Shown here piece after piece: positions 23,508 to 34,817 of a DNA stretch of 64,000 bases (position 1 is its first letter; the number at the start of each line of letters is the position of its first letter). Position numbers and translations under genes: made by a program. Below the pieces are notes generated by a model. The model saw only the letters and a list, made by a program, of their open reading frames with translations. It made no database searches and had not been told where the DNA came from. The stretch spans positions 62,752,891 to 62,816,890 of the forward strand of contig NC_134398.1 in assembly GCF_050003625.1 (NCBI RefSeq), given 5' to 3'. Origin of the DNA: Haematobia irritans. Its lineage: Eukaryota; Arthropoda; Insecta; Diptera; Muscidae.

Positions 23508-24803
23508 AAGGGTGATACGGTCAAAATTTGGTCAATATAAACTTGACGTATTTCTTTCAATTTTGAATATAAAAAACCTGAAAACCCTTCATTTTGAAGG
23601 TGTGTGTGTGTAGAATGTTGCTCCTATTTTGATTTTGGAATTCACTCTTCAGTTGTCAAAATGCCGTCCAAGCAAGAAGAGCAGCGTATCAAAATTTTGC
23701 TCGCGCATCGTGAAAATCCGAGCTACTCGCACGCAAAGCTGGCAAAATCGCTAAAAGTTGCCAAATCAACCGTTACAAATGTAATTAAAGTGTTTGCGGA
23801 ACGTTTGTCGACAGCCAGGAAGTCTGGATCGGGGGGAAATCGAAAACCGGAAGCCGCTGAGACCACAAAGAGAGTTGCCGGTAGTTTCAAGCGAAACCCT
23901 AACCTCTCTCTCCGAGATGCCGCAAATAAGCTGGGTATATCATCTACAACCGTACATCGAGCCAAAAAACGAGCCAGACTATCGACTTACAAGAAGGTAG
24001 TGACTTCAAATCGCGATGATAAACAAAATACGACGGCCAAAGCGCGATCCCGGAGGCTGTACTCGACGATGCTGACGAAGTTTGACTGCGTGGTAATGGA
24101 CGACGAAACCTACGTCATAGCCGACTACAAGCAGCTTCAGGGACAGGAGTTTTATACGGCAAAAGGTGGGGAAAGGCAGCAGATATTTTCAAGCACATAA
24201 AACTGTCAAAGTTCGCAAAGAAATATGTGGTTTGGCAAGCCATCTGTACCTGTGGCTTGAAAAGCAGCATTCATAGCTTCCGGGACTGTCAACCAAGAAA
24301 TTTACGTGAAAGAGTGTTTGAATAAACGTCTGCTGCCTTTCCTGAAGAAACACGGTTGTTCCGTACTGTTTTGGCCGGATTTGGCATCTTGCCATTACGG
24401 TAAAAAGGCCATGGAGTGGTACGCCGCCAACAACGTGCAGGTGGTTCCCAAGGACAAGAACCCTCCCAACACGCCAGAGCTCCGCCCAATTGAGAAATAC
24501 TGGGCTATTGTCAAGCGGAACCTAAAGAAGACCAAAAAACTGCTAAGGACGAGCAGCAGTTCAAGGCAAACTGGCTTTCTGCGGCGAAGAAGGTGGACAA
24601 GGTGGCTGCACAAAATCTGATGGCAGGTGTTAAGCGTGAAGCCCGGCAATTCGGATTTGGAAAAACGAAAGCCTAACTGAATATTTTTCCTGAATTTTAT
24701 ACTAATTGAACTTGAAAAAGAAATTTAATTTGATTTTTTAAATAAACGATTTCACCGATTTACACGCGTTTTCCATTGACCAAATTCTGACCGTATCACC
24801 CTT
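23508..24803 (+). mobile_element. Tc1/mariner DD37E element, copy 2 (full length, 1296 bp)
   Basis: Inverted terminal repeats start aagggtgatacggtcaaaat at the left; the right end is its near-perfect complement. They are flanked by TA at 23506-23507 and 24804-24805. It lies inside a SINE, which gives a clear empty site. Confidence 0.95.
23661..24676 (+). pseudogene. DD37E transposase pseudogene (copy 2)
   Basis: The start is ATG at 23661 (MPSKQEEQRIKILLAHRENP). Two HTH blocks, VVMDDETY, WPDLASCHY and RPIEKYWAIV are all present, so the catalytic triad survives with the DD37E spacing. The frame is lost three times: near 24165 (one base missing in a ggggaaagg run), near 24280 and near 24540 (an A-run). 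All three lesions are identical in copy 1 at 521-1500. The stop after GFGKTKA is at 24674-24676. Length without the lesions would be about 338 codons, normal for the superfamily. Confidence 0.9.
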
Positions 24804-25044
24804 TAACCATTACCACGGCTCGGATTTAGTTTTTATCGTCCATTTGGTAATGGTGGTGAAAATCTACAGATTTAAGATTTCAAATCAAGGCGTTATTTCA
24901 TCATTTCTTTTCACATTTACAAACGATGTTAATGATTCCTCTAAAACTCAAACACAAATGGTTCTTATAAATTTAGAATCTGCTGTAGTTTTCATAGGCA
25001 AAATCTTTAAATTTATATTCGGGAAGTGTACTGGTTGAACTGAT

Positions 25045-25688
25045 CTGATTGTCGTAAGACCAAAGATTTCATGTCCTTAAAATACGAATGCAAATTTTGC
25101 TTAGCTTAGAAGACGCATTTCTCTAATATAAAGTTTTTTTCCTTGTCCAGAAGTCGATAAACTTTTCAATGAAATCGTTTTGTCCTTTTACTTAAGTAAT
25201 TCGACATAAAAATGGGTATCATAACGTGAAAGAAAATGTTTTTGGGCTAAGGTCAACTTGAATTTAGTACTTCAGGAAAATTCTTTTAAATGAATGGAAT
25301 TGTCTTTAAATTTGTTGCCTTTTTGCATCTTGACTACAAAGCAAAAAAGTGTTCAAAAATAGGACATGTTTTTCAACACTTCATTTTAAAGACGCTTTTA
25401 TTTGAAACATAGCATAATTTCTGCAGGAATTCGAGTTTGAATTTGGAAATTAAATTTGTCGCTAACACGTTTTTAAATGACTTTGACAGCATATGAAGAC
25501 AAAAAGCTTAAAAAACGAAAAATTAAAATTTGCTTCCTAGAATCAGGTACACAAAACCCAAATTTAAAAGAGAATTGTGTCTTAAAATAAACCTTACTTG
25601 AATTCTTCGCTTCTTTGGCTCGGAATCAATAACAAAATCATTAGAGTATAGACAAAATATTTGGAACCGGGTATGCTTTTTTTCAGTG
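25045..25688 (+). mobile_element. MITE family G, copy 3, 5'-truncated
   Basis: It aligns with 4800-5438 from 'attgtcgt' on, but the left terminal repeat is replaced by family B sequence. The right terminus (gctttttttcagtg) is preserved. Confidence 0.8.
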
Positions 25689-26920
25689 CGGATTGAGATA
25701 TCTCCAAAACATGCATTCTGAATGCAACGATTGATTCCTCAGAACGGATTACTGGAATTCCTCTAAAAACGTGGACCGTTTTCTTGGAAGTGCTTCGTGA
25801 GCGAGCAACTTATATTGACTTTTATCTGAGTTTGAAAAACCCATACAGTCGACTGCTATTTATTTTTGGGCTCATTTCCCCGTTTTATCAATTGTCAGGA
25901 AATCGTAGAAGTAATTCGAAGCACCGCGATTAAATTTTTGGAGCATTTTTTTCGATCAATCGACACGAGCCTTTTTGTGAGCGATTGACAAATTTGACCT
26001 CGGTTTAATTAACCAAATCATCGATAAACAGTGGTCCTTGACGGAGCTTTAATTAAGGTCATCGATGTACTATTGTTTAGTTCATCCATGTCGAAAATTG
26101 TAAAAAAATAAGTGTTCCCGATTTAATTCCTTTTTTTTTCTGGGCGAGATGAATATTTTGAGTTGCTGCAAACAACACAAATAGCCCTCGTATGTTAAAA
26201 TAGTCTCCGTACGCATAGCCTCAAAAATGTCAAGCTTTTACAGTTTCAATATAGAATTTTAAAGTGCAGTTAATATTTTTATGAAGGGCTTTGTTTGTGC
26301 ACGATGAAAATTCATAAATTAAGTTTTGATAAATTTAATACGTTGACTAACAAAATTTAAAACACATTTTGGGGGTGTCCAGTTATGAAAGGTTAATTTT
26401 AATGGAGAATATAGCAAACGTTTCACTGAAATTATATATTGTTGAGAAGTGTTCACTTTTCATAGTGTCCCATATTGACATCTTCTCTTAAAAATTAATA
26501 ATATCTGATGGACTGCATGGGGAGGATAGGATTGAAATTAAAACATAAACTCTTCGTTACAATTTACTGTAATATTCATTTGTGCGTTGTTGTAACAATG
26601 AAAAACTTTTTTAACAACGTCATTTTATAACCGTACATAAATTCTCACGGTTCGTCTTTTGTTTGCTTTCTCTCAGTCGAATCATATCCATTAGGAAAAT
26701 AGTATGTATGTATGGGCATATGTTAGCAAGTATGCAATGAAACAAAGTTGCCAGATGTTTGATATTTTTTGTATGGAAGCGATTTCCTTATCGCGTTTTA
26801 AGTTCAAAGTTCGGTGAGTTAGACTTATCAAAAAACCTATGATAATTTCGTTTCTTAAAAATATACGTTGTGTTTTGGTACAGACATGGAAAAGCCACTA
26901 TGGGGCTCTCGTCACATTTT
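25689..26920. other. Unassigned AT-rich stretch
   Basis: No exon, array or element end is recognised. A weak tatgtatgtatg run is near 26703. Confidence 0.4.
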
Positions 26921-27540
26921 ATACTAACTTTGTCATTCCGTTTGTAACTCGTCAAAATATTGGTCTCAGACCCACAAAGTATATACTCCGAGTCGCGGAG
27001 AAACTCTGACTCGGTCTAGCGAAGTCCGTCTGTCTGTTGAAACTTGCCACATGCAGTTTTTATCGATGTAGGTCACGTGGTACTGTAAATGGACCATATC
27101 GGCCCACTTCTAGGTATAGCGCCCATGTAATCCGACCACCAGATTCATCTTCCGGAGCCTGGCCTTTAACAACCGTGCGATAATTATATATAAACAAATT
27201 TGACCTTTGGAACCTCTTGAAAGACCAATTTTTATCCGACTAATTTGACCTTCGGAACACCTTGAAAGACCAATTTTCATCCGACCCAGTTGAAAATTAG
27301 TACGTGATGTTAGTATATGTTCAGAGTATAACCCCCATAAAAATTGAACTCTGGAGCCTCATGGAGGAGCAAATTTCTTCCGATCAAGTACAAATTTGAC
27401 TGCATAATTAACATGCGAAATTTGGTTCATATCGTTTTATAATAATTTATAGACTCCTCTAAAAAAACGATCAAAAATTCAAATGGCTTGTGCACGTTAA
27501 GCATTGTTTATCTAACATAAACTGCATATGGACTAACTTA
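26921..27540 (+). mobile_element. Degenerate DINE-like family A copy
   Basis: The head (actttgtcattccgtttgta), a short GTCYGTCTG tract and worn array units are recognisable up to a tail fragment (tatggactaacttacaattt). Many substitutions and deletions mark it as old. Confidence 0.65.
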
Positions 27541-27544
27541 CAAT

Positions 27545-27640
27545 TTAGAATGCAGAACATCTTTGGAAGGACATTTTTGGAAGTGCTTTTAAAGTTGTGC
27601 CTTTAGAAAACTTCCAATTTTTTTCTGTGTTATTGAACAA
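27545..27640 (+). repeat. Dispersed repeat Q, copy 1
   Basis: It shares ggaagtgcttttaaagttgt and a cttccaattttttt block with 36963-37046. In the second copy ttggaag and cttccaa pair as a short hairpin. Both copies are beside degenerate elements. Identity is unknown. Confidence 0.6.
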
Positions 27641-28034
27641 AAGTAAAATTCTATTTTATCTTATACAAAAGTTTTTTTTATCTTATACACGGACAAAACA
27701 GACAGTTTTTCATATGTTTGGGTGTAAAAATTATATGTTTAGAACTCACATTTTTAACACAATATTTTTAAGTGCAAGCGAATATTGTTCATAAACCAGC
27801 ACAACCTGTTTAAAACATAAATTTTTTGTAAATATAATATGTTTGGATGCAAATATATATTAGTTTAGAAATAGCCTATAAACATATATGTGTTTAGAAA
27901 GAGAAACTTAAAGAGTATGCTGCAAGTAAAAGAATGGAAGTAACCAATTGGTACCTTAAAAATATAAATACACAAAGAACTAGACAAACAATATTTTGTT
28001 TGGACCAATCCTGAAGCAGACTGTGTTTGGGGTA

Positions 28035-29264
28035 CACTAAAAAAAAAAACTCTTTATTGCACTAAAGCCAATTTAACTTTTTTAAGTTCATGGAATTATT
28101 ATGTTTCCACGCACAGAAAAAACATGTTTGGACATGGTTGCTGCATCCATTTAATGCTTATGTAATTGTAGCGAAACCAGGTATTTTGTCTTCGTAAAAA
28201 TAATTTTCGAGCGGAGAAAACTATATGTTGGCAATAAGCAAACATGTTCTATTATTTAAATAATAGAATTTGAGACCATTACATGGTCGGGAAAATCATG
28301 TACTTGACCATTCAATTTTTTTATTCTTTTGCAGGGAAAAAAGTATTTTTATAGGTTACGTATAGACATGTCTAGAACCATTACATGGCCATAAAGACCC
28401 TGTACATTGTTTTCGTGATCATTTACTTTTTTAATTTTTTGCAGCGAAAAGAATTTTATAAAAACATTGAGGTACACACGACTTTCATTTTGCGCAAATA
28501 AACAATGAATTTGTTTATAAATAAATAAAAACAAATAAATAAAATTAATTTTGTGTTTTCTTTTCTCAAGTGACGTCCTTTTTTCGACGACGAAAAAAGG
28601 TTTTTCATAAAGATCAAAACATTTTAGGTTGTGACCATGTTCCTTTAACTGGAAGAAAAACATTTTTGACGAATACCATACCATTTTGGATCGTGACAAT
28701 TGTATTTTGATTTAAACAAAATTCTTTTTATCAATATAATAACATTTTAGATGAGGACAATTTTATTTTTCTTAGAACCATGTTCACTGAGCCAATATGG
28801 TTGCAGGTGAAAATGTTACATGGTCGCCGCAAAAATAGCTCCTATCATATTATTTTGCTCTTCGAATATGATTGTGACAATCATGTTTCTTCTCTGCGTG
28901 AGGAGAAAGTTTCCTTTACTATAATAATTTTTTGCGTACATTAGTTAAATTAACTAAAAAACGGGAAAAAATTATACACAAATAAAGCATAAAGATTTAC
29001 TAAATTCGCATTTCTCACAAAATATTTCAATATTTCTTTAAATTTGTAAGTTTTACTGCGTCCATCATGAACTTCGTATGTTACTAAAGACATTCTGAAA
29101 AAAAACTGAAAAATTTAATTATGTCTAATAAATTTTCTTGAATTTGTCGAAAAATATTTACTTATTTTTATGACAACGGCGTGATGCCAGCGTTTGTAAT
29201 ACTGTTTAGTTAAAATTTTCTAAAAATATTCAAAATGGGTGGTGGGTTCACTGTTTTTTCAGTG
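28035..29264. mobile_element. MITE family E, copy 3, containing MITE K
   Basis: The ends are cactaaaaaaaaaaactc and ttcactgttttttcagtg, flanked by TA (28033-28034 and 29265-29266). Family H sequence reads across if E and one TA are removed. The right part matches 15297-15618. Confidence 0.85.
28108..28900. mobile_element. MITE family K
   Basis: Inverted ends are cacgcacagaaaaaacatg and catgtttcttctctgcgtg. The interior has repeated accattacatgg-type motifs. No clean target duplication is visible (TC on one side, AG on the other), so the outer base may be off by one or two. Confidence 0.65.
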
Positions 29265-29298
29265 TATATGTTACAGAACCGATTTTTTTTTGGGTGTA

Positions 29299-30611
29299 CG
29301 TTTTAAAGAAGGGCTTTAAATTGATGAGAATTTCATGCTTACTAACACTGTGACCCAAAATTCAACTGTTTGACTCCAAGGAAACAATCACTTATCCCAG
29401 CCAAAAGTACTCGATGAAAGGAGAAAAGTAATTTCTAGATTTTCATAGATTGGCCGCCGTTCGTTTTTTATGAGCCTCTAAAATTTTTTCCCCAAATTTG
29501 ATTTTGAGCACTTTTTGCAATTTTCGCATGGCCATAGCTCGAAAAATTATGTGATTTTTTTGCAGTCTTCAACAAAGTTGTAGCTCTTGACTTGGCCAAT
29601 AAAAGTGCTTACTATATTAATTCAGAAAAAGTTCATCTTAATGCTCAAAACATAAAAAAACAAAATACCACTTTTATCATTTTTTCTGTCTTTCGACTAC
29701 AGCTTTTGAGCCATTGAAAATTTTACCAAGCGTTAAGCATTACAAATATGATTAATCAATATGGTAAAATATTTCCGTATTGCTTCCAAGTCAGGAGAAA
29801 TTTTCTGCAATGATCAATCTTAAAAAACATATTTTTTCTCTGTCTGCAATCTAAGGAAAAACGGATTTACTGTACTAATATCGAGTTTTACTGAGAGGTA
29901 CAACTGCAATTTTAAGGGTGAAATAAACTCGAGTTTAACGCAAATGTATCATTCCTAGTCTTTAATCTGATTTAATTGTCCTTAAATGATTTTAAAAGGA
30001 ATTACAAGTATTTATTTTAACGTCTATCATTTGGAAGTCATTAAAAAATGTTCACCCTAATTTTATCATAATCGTCTGATAAAGAAACCAAGCGATTCAC
30101 GTGCAAATTGTTTGAAAGAAAAAACATAGCATATAAGATCAAAAAATGAACCATATCTTCTAGCAAATCTATAGTATTGTATAAGAAAATACGAAACGTG
30201 TATAGCTAGGCGTGTATAGATTGCTATGTGGCCTTTTCTTTTCAATGGGACAATTAATCAAATCCTTGATTTTTACCTAAAGCTCAAATATAATAATAAT
30301 TATTTTTTTATTCTATTTTTATTTATTCTATTCTGAGGACATTGATCGCTATAAACTATTTTTACCAAACGATTTAAGTGCAATATATTCCAATTATTAT
30401 ATTATATGTAGGAATATGAACTTCAGATTAGTCCATTAACGAAAATAAATACAATGAGATAAATAATTATGCGAAGTGAAGTTGTAAGCCCCGCAGAAAA
30501 ATTATTACACAATATGAAGGATTATGCAGTTTAAGTTTTGGGCTACGCAGTTTACACAATTCTTAGGTGCAATATAATAATTTCGTTAAAATAAAAAAAA
30601 TAATCAAAAGA
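29299..30611. other. Unassigned AT-rich stretch
   Basis: Nothing coding is supportable. The phrase near 29560-29590 (tcttcaacaaagttgtagct) looks like a dispersed insect repeat I have seen in other contexts, but I cannot define its limits. Confidence 0.35.
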
Positions 30612-31509
30612 AGGATATATGGCCGTAAGTTCGGCCATGCCGAAGCTTATGTACCCTCCACCATGGATTGCGTATAAACTCCTTCTAAACACTGCCATCC
30701 ACAATCGAATTACTTGGGTTGCGGTAACGCTTGCCGATGGCAAGTTATCTTAAAACCGTCTTCTAAATTGTAAGTAAATCCATACGTGGTATATATTAAA
30801 TTAAACAAGTATATACGGCCGTAAGTTCGGCCAATCCGAATCTTATGTACCCTCCACCATGGTTTGCATAGAAACTTGTTCTAAAGACTGTCATCCACAA
30901 TCGAATAATTTGGATTGCGGTATCACTTGCCAATGGCAAGGTATCTTAAAACTTGTTTGTAAGTTAGTCCATAAGGCCGATTAAATACGTATATAATTCA
31001 ATGTGACAAAATTTTCTATACCAATAAAATTTTGATAAACTTTTCTATAGAAATAAAATCTTTAGAAAATTTTCTATAGAAATAAAATTTTGACAAAATT
31101 TTCTATAATAATAAAATTTTGACATCATTTTCTATAGTAATAAAATTTTGACAAAATTTTCTATAGTAATAAAATTTTGACAAAATTTTCTATAGAAATA
31201 AAATTTTGACAAAATTTTCTACAGTAATAAAATTTTGACAAAATTTTCTATAGTAATAAAATTTTGACAAAATTTTCTATAATAATAACATTTTGCAAAC
31301 AATTTTCTATAGAAATAAAATCTTGACAAAATGTTCTATGGTAATAAAATTTTGACGAAATTTTCTATAGTAATAAAATTTTGACAACATTTTCTATAGA
31401 AATAAAATTTTGACAACATTTTCTATAGAAATAAAATATTGACAAAATTTTCTATAGTAATACAATTTTGACAAAATTTTCTATATTAATAAAATTTTGG
31501 GAGATTATT

Positions 31510-32815
31510 TTTGGGGATCGGCTATATATAACTATAGGTTGATATGGGCCAATTTTGGCATGGTTGTTAGCGGCCATATACTAGCGCATTGTACCAAATT
31601 TCACCACGTACCAAATTTCAACCGGATCGGATGAATTTTGGTCCTCCAAGAGCTCCAGAGGTCAAATCTAGGGATCGGTTTAAATGGGGGTTATATATAA
31701 TTAAAACCGGTATGGACCAATTTTTGCATGCTTGTTAGAAACCATATACTAACCTCACGTACCAAATTTCAACCGGATCGGATGAATTTTGCTCCTCCAA
31801 AAGTCTCCGGAGGTCAAATCTGGGGACGGTTTATATGGGAACTATATATAATTATGGACCGATATGGACCAATTTTTGCATGGTTGTTAGAGACCATATA
31901 CTAACACCATGTACCAAATTTCAACTGGATCGGATGAATTTTTCTCTTCCAAGAGGCTCCGGACGTCAAATCTGGGGATCGGTTTATATGGGGGCTATAT
32001 ATAATTATGGACCGATATGGACCAATTTTTGCATGGTTATTAGAGGCCGTAAACTAACATCAGGTACCAAATTTCAACCGGATCGGATGAATTTTGCCCC
32101 TCCAAGAGGCTCCGGAGGTCAAATCTGGGGATCGGTTTATATGGGGGCTATATATAATTATGGACCGATATGGACCAATTTTTGCATGGTTGTTAAAAAC
32201 CGTATACTAAGACCACGTACTAAATTTCAACCGGATCGGATGAATTTTGCTCCTCCAAGAGGCTCCGGTGGTCATATCTGGGGATCGGTTTATATGGGGG
32301 CTATATATAATTATGGACCGATATGGACCAATTTTTGCATGGTTATTAGAGGCCGTAAACTAACATCAGGTACCAAATTTCAACCGGATCGGATGAATTT
32401 TGCCCCTCCAAGAGGCTCCGGAGGACAAATCTGGAGAACGGTTTATATGGGGGCTATATGTAATTATGGACAAAATTCTTGGAATTTTCTTCTATTAGGG
32501 GCTCGGTTTATTTATATGGGGGCTATATATAATTATGTACCGACGTCGACCAATTTTTGCATGGTTATTAGAGACCATATACCAACATCATGCACCAAAT
32601 TTCAGCCGGATCCGATGAAATCTGTTTCTCTTTGAGCCTCCGCAAGCCAAATCTGGGGATAGGTTTATATGGTGGCTATATATAATTATGAACCAATTTT
32701 AGCATGGTTGTTACAGACCATATACCAACACCACGTACCAAATTTCAGCCGGATCGGATGAAATTCTCTTCTCTTTGAGGCTCCGCAATCCAAATCTGGG
32801 AATCGGTTAATATGG
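31510..32815. repeat. 153-bp tandem array of family A copy 4
   Basis: About eight units, each containing tatggaccaatttttgcatg, accaaatttcaaccggatcg and tttatatgggggctatatat. Because 153 is divisible by three, one frame stays open over 266 codons at 31835-32635. This is unlikely to be a gene: in family A arrays both strands stay open for the same reason. Confidence 0.85.
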
Positions 32816-32886
32816 GTAATTTCAGCAGACGGACGGACATACTTAGATCGATTCAGAATTTCACCACGACCCAGAATACATCGACC

Positions 32887-32928
32887 CGTTTGTAACACAT
32901 CGAGCAATATTTCGATGTGTTACAAACG
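32887..32928. repeat. 17-bp perfect inverted repeat, 8-nt loop
   Basis: The arms cgtttgtaacacatcga and tcgatgtgttacaaacg face each other. Other family A copies have only the right-hand arm here, so the left arm is a new inverted duplication that replaces head sequence. Confidence 0.9.
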
Positions 32929-32974
32929 GAATGACAAAGTTAATATACCCCCCATCATATGGTGGAGGGCATAA

Positions 32975-34817
32975 CTATTGTCATTAAATTGAGGATACTA
33001 ATCACAGAGAAGAAGGTTAAAAGAATGTTGTCCTTCCACTAATGAATTTGGTATTGATTCCGAGCGAGGATGTGTATTTATTCTTATTATTAGAAAAACG
33101 GAGTAGCCAAAAAACAAAAACTATGAGAATGTTCTTTTTGAATCCGGCAGTTGTGCAAAATTGACTCAGAAGCAATGAATTTTACATGGGCGTGTTATAA
33201 GGCGGATTTAATCTTTTTGAGCATCCGCTGTAGAGATTTCGCATTAGTTCTTTATATGTTATACTATTTAACTATATCGGATTTATCTATTTGATCAAAA
33301 GGTGGACATTGCAAAATAAAAAAGTCTGGCAGCAATGACCAAAATACGCTAAAAGAAAATAGCGTTTACCCGCCTAACTTTATCTTCACCATTGGATGTG
33401 TGTGTGTACCAAAAATCAAGAGAAAACCAGACATTGGGTAATGGCTATGGTCATGTGCAAAGTTGTAAATAGGCTCAACGAAATCCTATTTAATGTGCAT
33501 AAACTTACTGCAACGCCATAAAAGGGATTTTAACTTGAAGTCACATATGATGTGTAAAAATTATTATACGAACACACACATGCACACAATTGTTCGCGTA
33601 TGGTACATAGGACATACATGGAAAGCTCTGCATGTTATGTTCGTTTTGCTCTTTTTATTATTATTTGAACTTTATTTTTATTACATTCATTCAAACTTAT
33701 ATTCGTTAGACTTATAGTCATCTACTCATGCCAAAAATTTTGTATAAACGCCTGCTTTGTCTATGTAGGTGAATTTTTGTATTTCGTGTGCTGGATTTAT
33801 TTTTAATACGAAAAATTCTTTTTTCTCTCTTTGTTCTTTGGTTATGGTAATGTTGACTTAGGGTTATGATAAATCATATCTCATTCCTCTTTTGTGCTGC
33901 TTGCCCATCTTAACATTTTTATACTGGTTTATTTGGAGCAAACCCTTGTGCGAGGTAACATATTCCATTTTTCATTTAAATATCTTCTTCAAGTACGTTT
34001 TATTTAGTGACAAATATTTATTTCTCTTTCTAGCTTTCTGTAAAACTTGATACTTTAAGGTTCATATGAAGAATAACAAAGTGGAAAGGTTTATGCTAAT
34101 TTTAACTTGCAATTTATATATATGTGATATAGGATATAAAAACAAGTTGAAGGCTACATTTATTCACTACGACAACTTGATTTCAGTGCAATAATTGGAT
34201 CGAAAAATAGGTGAGGTTAGGTTATAGAGGATGACACCGATCCGTAGAAAAGGAACTGGTTTCCACTTAGACCATATTTGTCCTTTGTGATTCCTCATAG
34301 TTGTTTCTCTCCTCCTCATCATCTATCTTCCTCTGTCAGGATTAATCCCTTCATATTTGCATTTCTAAACGAGTTTTCTAGGTCTTCCATATAGAAGCTT
34401 TGATGAAGGCAAGTATATTCTTCAGACTACAGTTGTCATTAAACCAATCCTTACCACGAGTTTTCCAATCCTGTTATGATGCCTTTTAATGATCTCAAAT
34501 TGAATAATATGTAGGAAGGGCATAGAGCAGTTAATATACCCTCATTTGATTCATTTGGATAAATACTATCCCAGCAAACAAAGCGTCGCCAAAAAAGTAA
34601 TGAAAATATTCTTTTTGGATCCGGAAGTGGTGCAAAATTGACGCAGAAGCGATGAATTTAACATGGGCTTGTCATAGGACTGAAGTCCTCCATTGTTGCA
34701 CTGAATTTGCATCACTTCTTTAGGTGTGATCCGAATTCAATGTTTTGGATGTAAATTAAAAAATTCTTGATATTTTGTCAAATAATTTTTTTTTTTATAA
34801 TTTTTTTATAGTTTTTA
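32975..34817. other. Unassigned stretch with two copies of dispersed repeat P
   Basis: Repeat P occurs at about 33110-33210 and 34585-34690: shared blocks include gaaaatattctttttggatc-like sequence and gtgcaaaattgac, then atgaatttaacatggg. The rest, including the TG-rich 33400-33800 part, shows no supportable exon. Confidence 0.5.

Larger units (their letters stand above)
23186..24820 (-). mobile_element. tRNA-derived SINE split by a DD37E element
   Basis: Reverse of the intact SINE at 36374-36720. It begins with the ttaggttaggttagg tail at 23186 and ends in the worn tRNA-like 5' end (accacggct) at 24820. Target duplication cggatttag is at 23177-23185 and 24821-24829. The transposon entered at the TA in the A-box region (gcatgcTAaccat). 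Confidence 0.9.
22449..25044 (+). mobile_element. DINE-like family B, copy 1, split by a SINE
   Basis: The head has ggggtataataagtttgtca, a degenerate GTCY tract (ccgtctggctgtctgtctg) and several array units ('tatagcccccatataaaccg', gaaattttaggactat...). A SINE with 9-bp target duplications interrupts it at 23186-24820; family B sequence resumes at 24821 with 'tttttatcgtccatttgg'. It ends where a truncated MITE G begins at about 25045. Confidence 0.75.
27688..29296. mobile_element. MITE family H, copy 3, containing E which contains K
   Basis: Reverse orientation relative to 14256-15230. The left end is cacggacaaaacagac and the right end is aaccgatttttttttgggtg, with TA at 27686-27687 and 29297-29298. 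The insertion 28035-29264 splits it at TA. Much of the middle of H, including the tRNA-like part, is missing. Confidence 0.8.
30612..32974 (-). mobile_element. DINE/Helentron-like family A, copy 4, with a doubled 3' end
   Basis: It is read on the minus strand. The head is at 32974-32815 with a large deletion around a new palindrome (32887-32928). The 153-bp array spans about 32815-31510, the longest in the window. The 29-bp array spans 31498-31010. Two 3' ends follow in tandem, one at 30804-31000 and another at 30612-30800, each with the hairpin (ttcggc...gccgaa) and the subterminal taccctccaccat. Confidence 0.85.
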
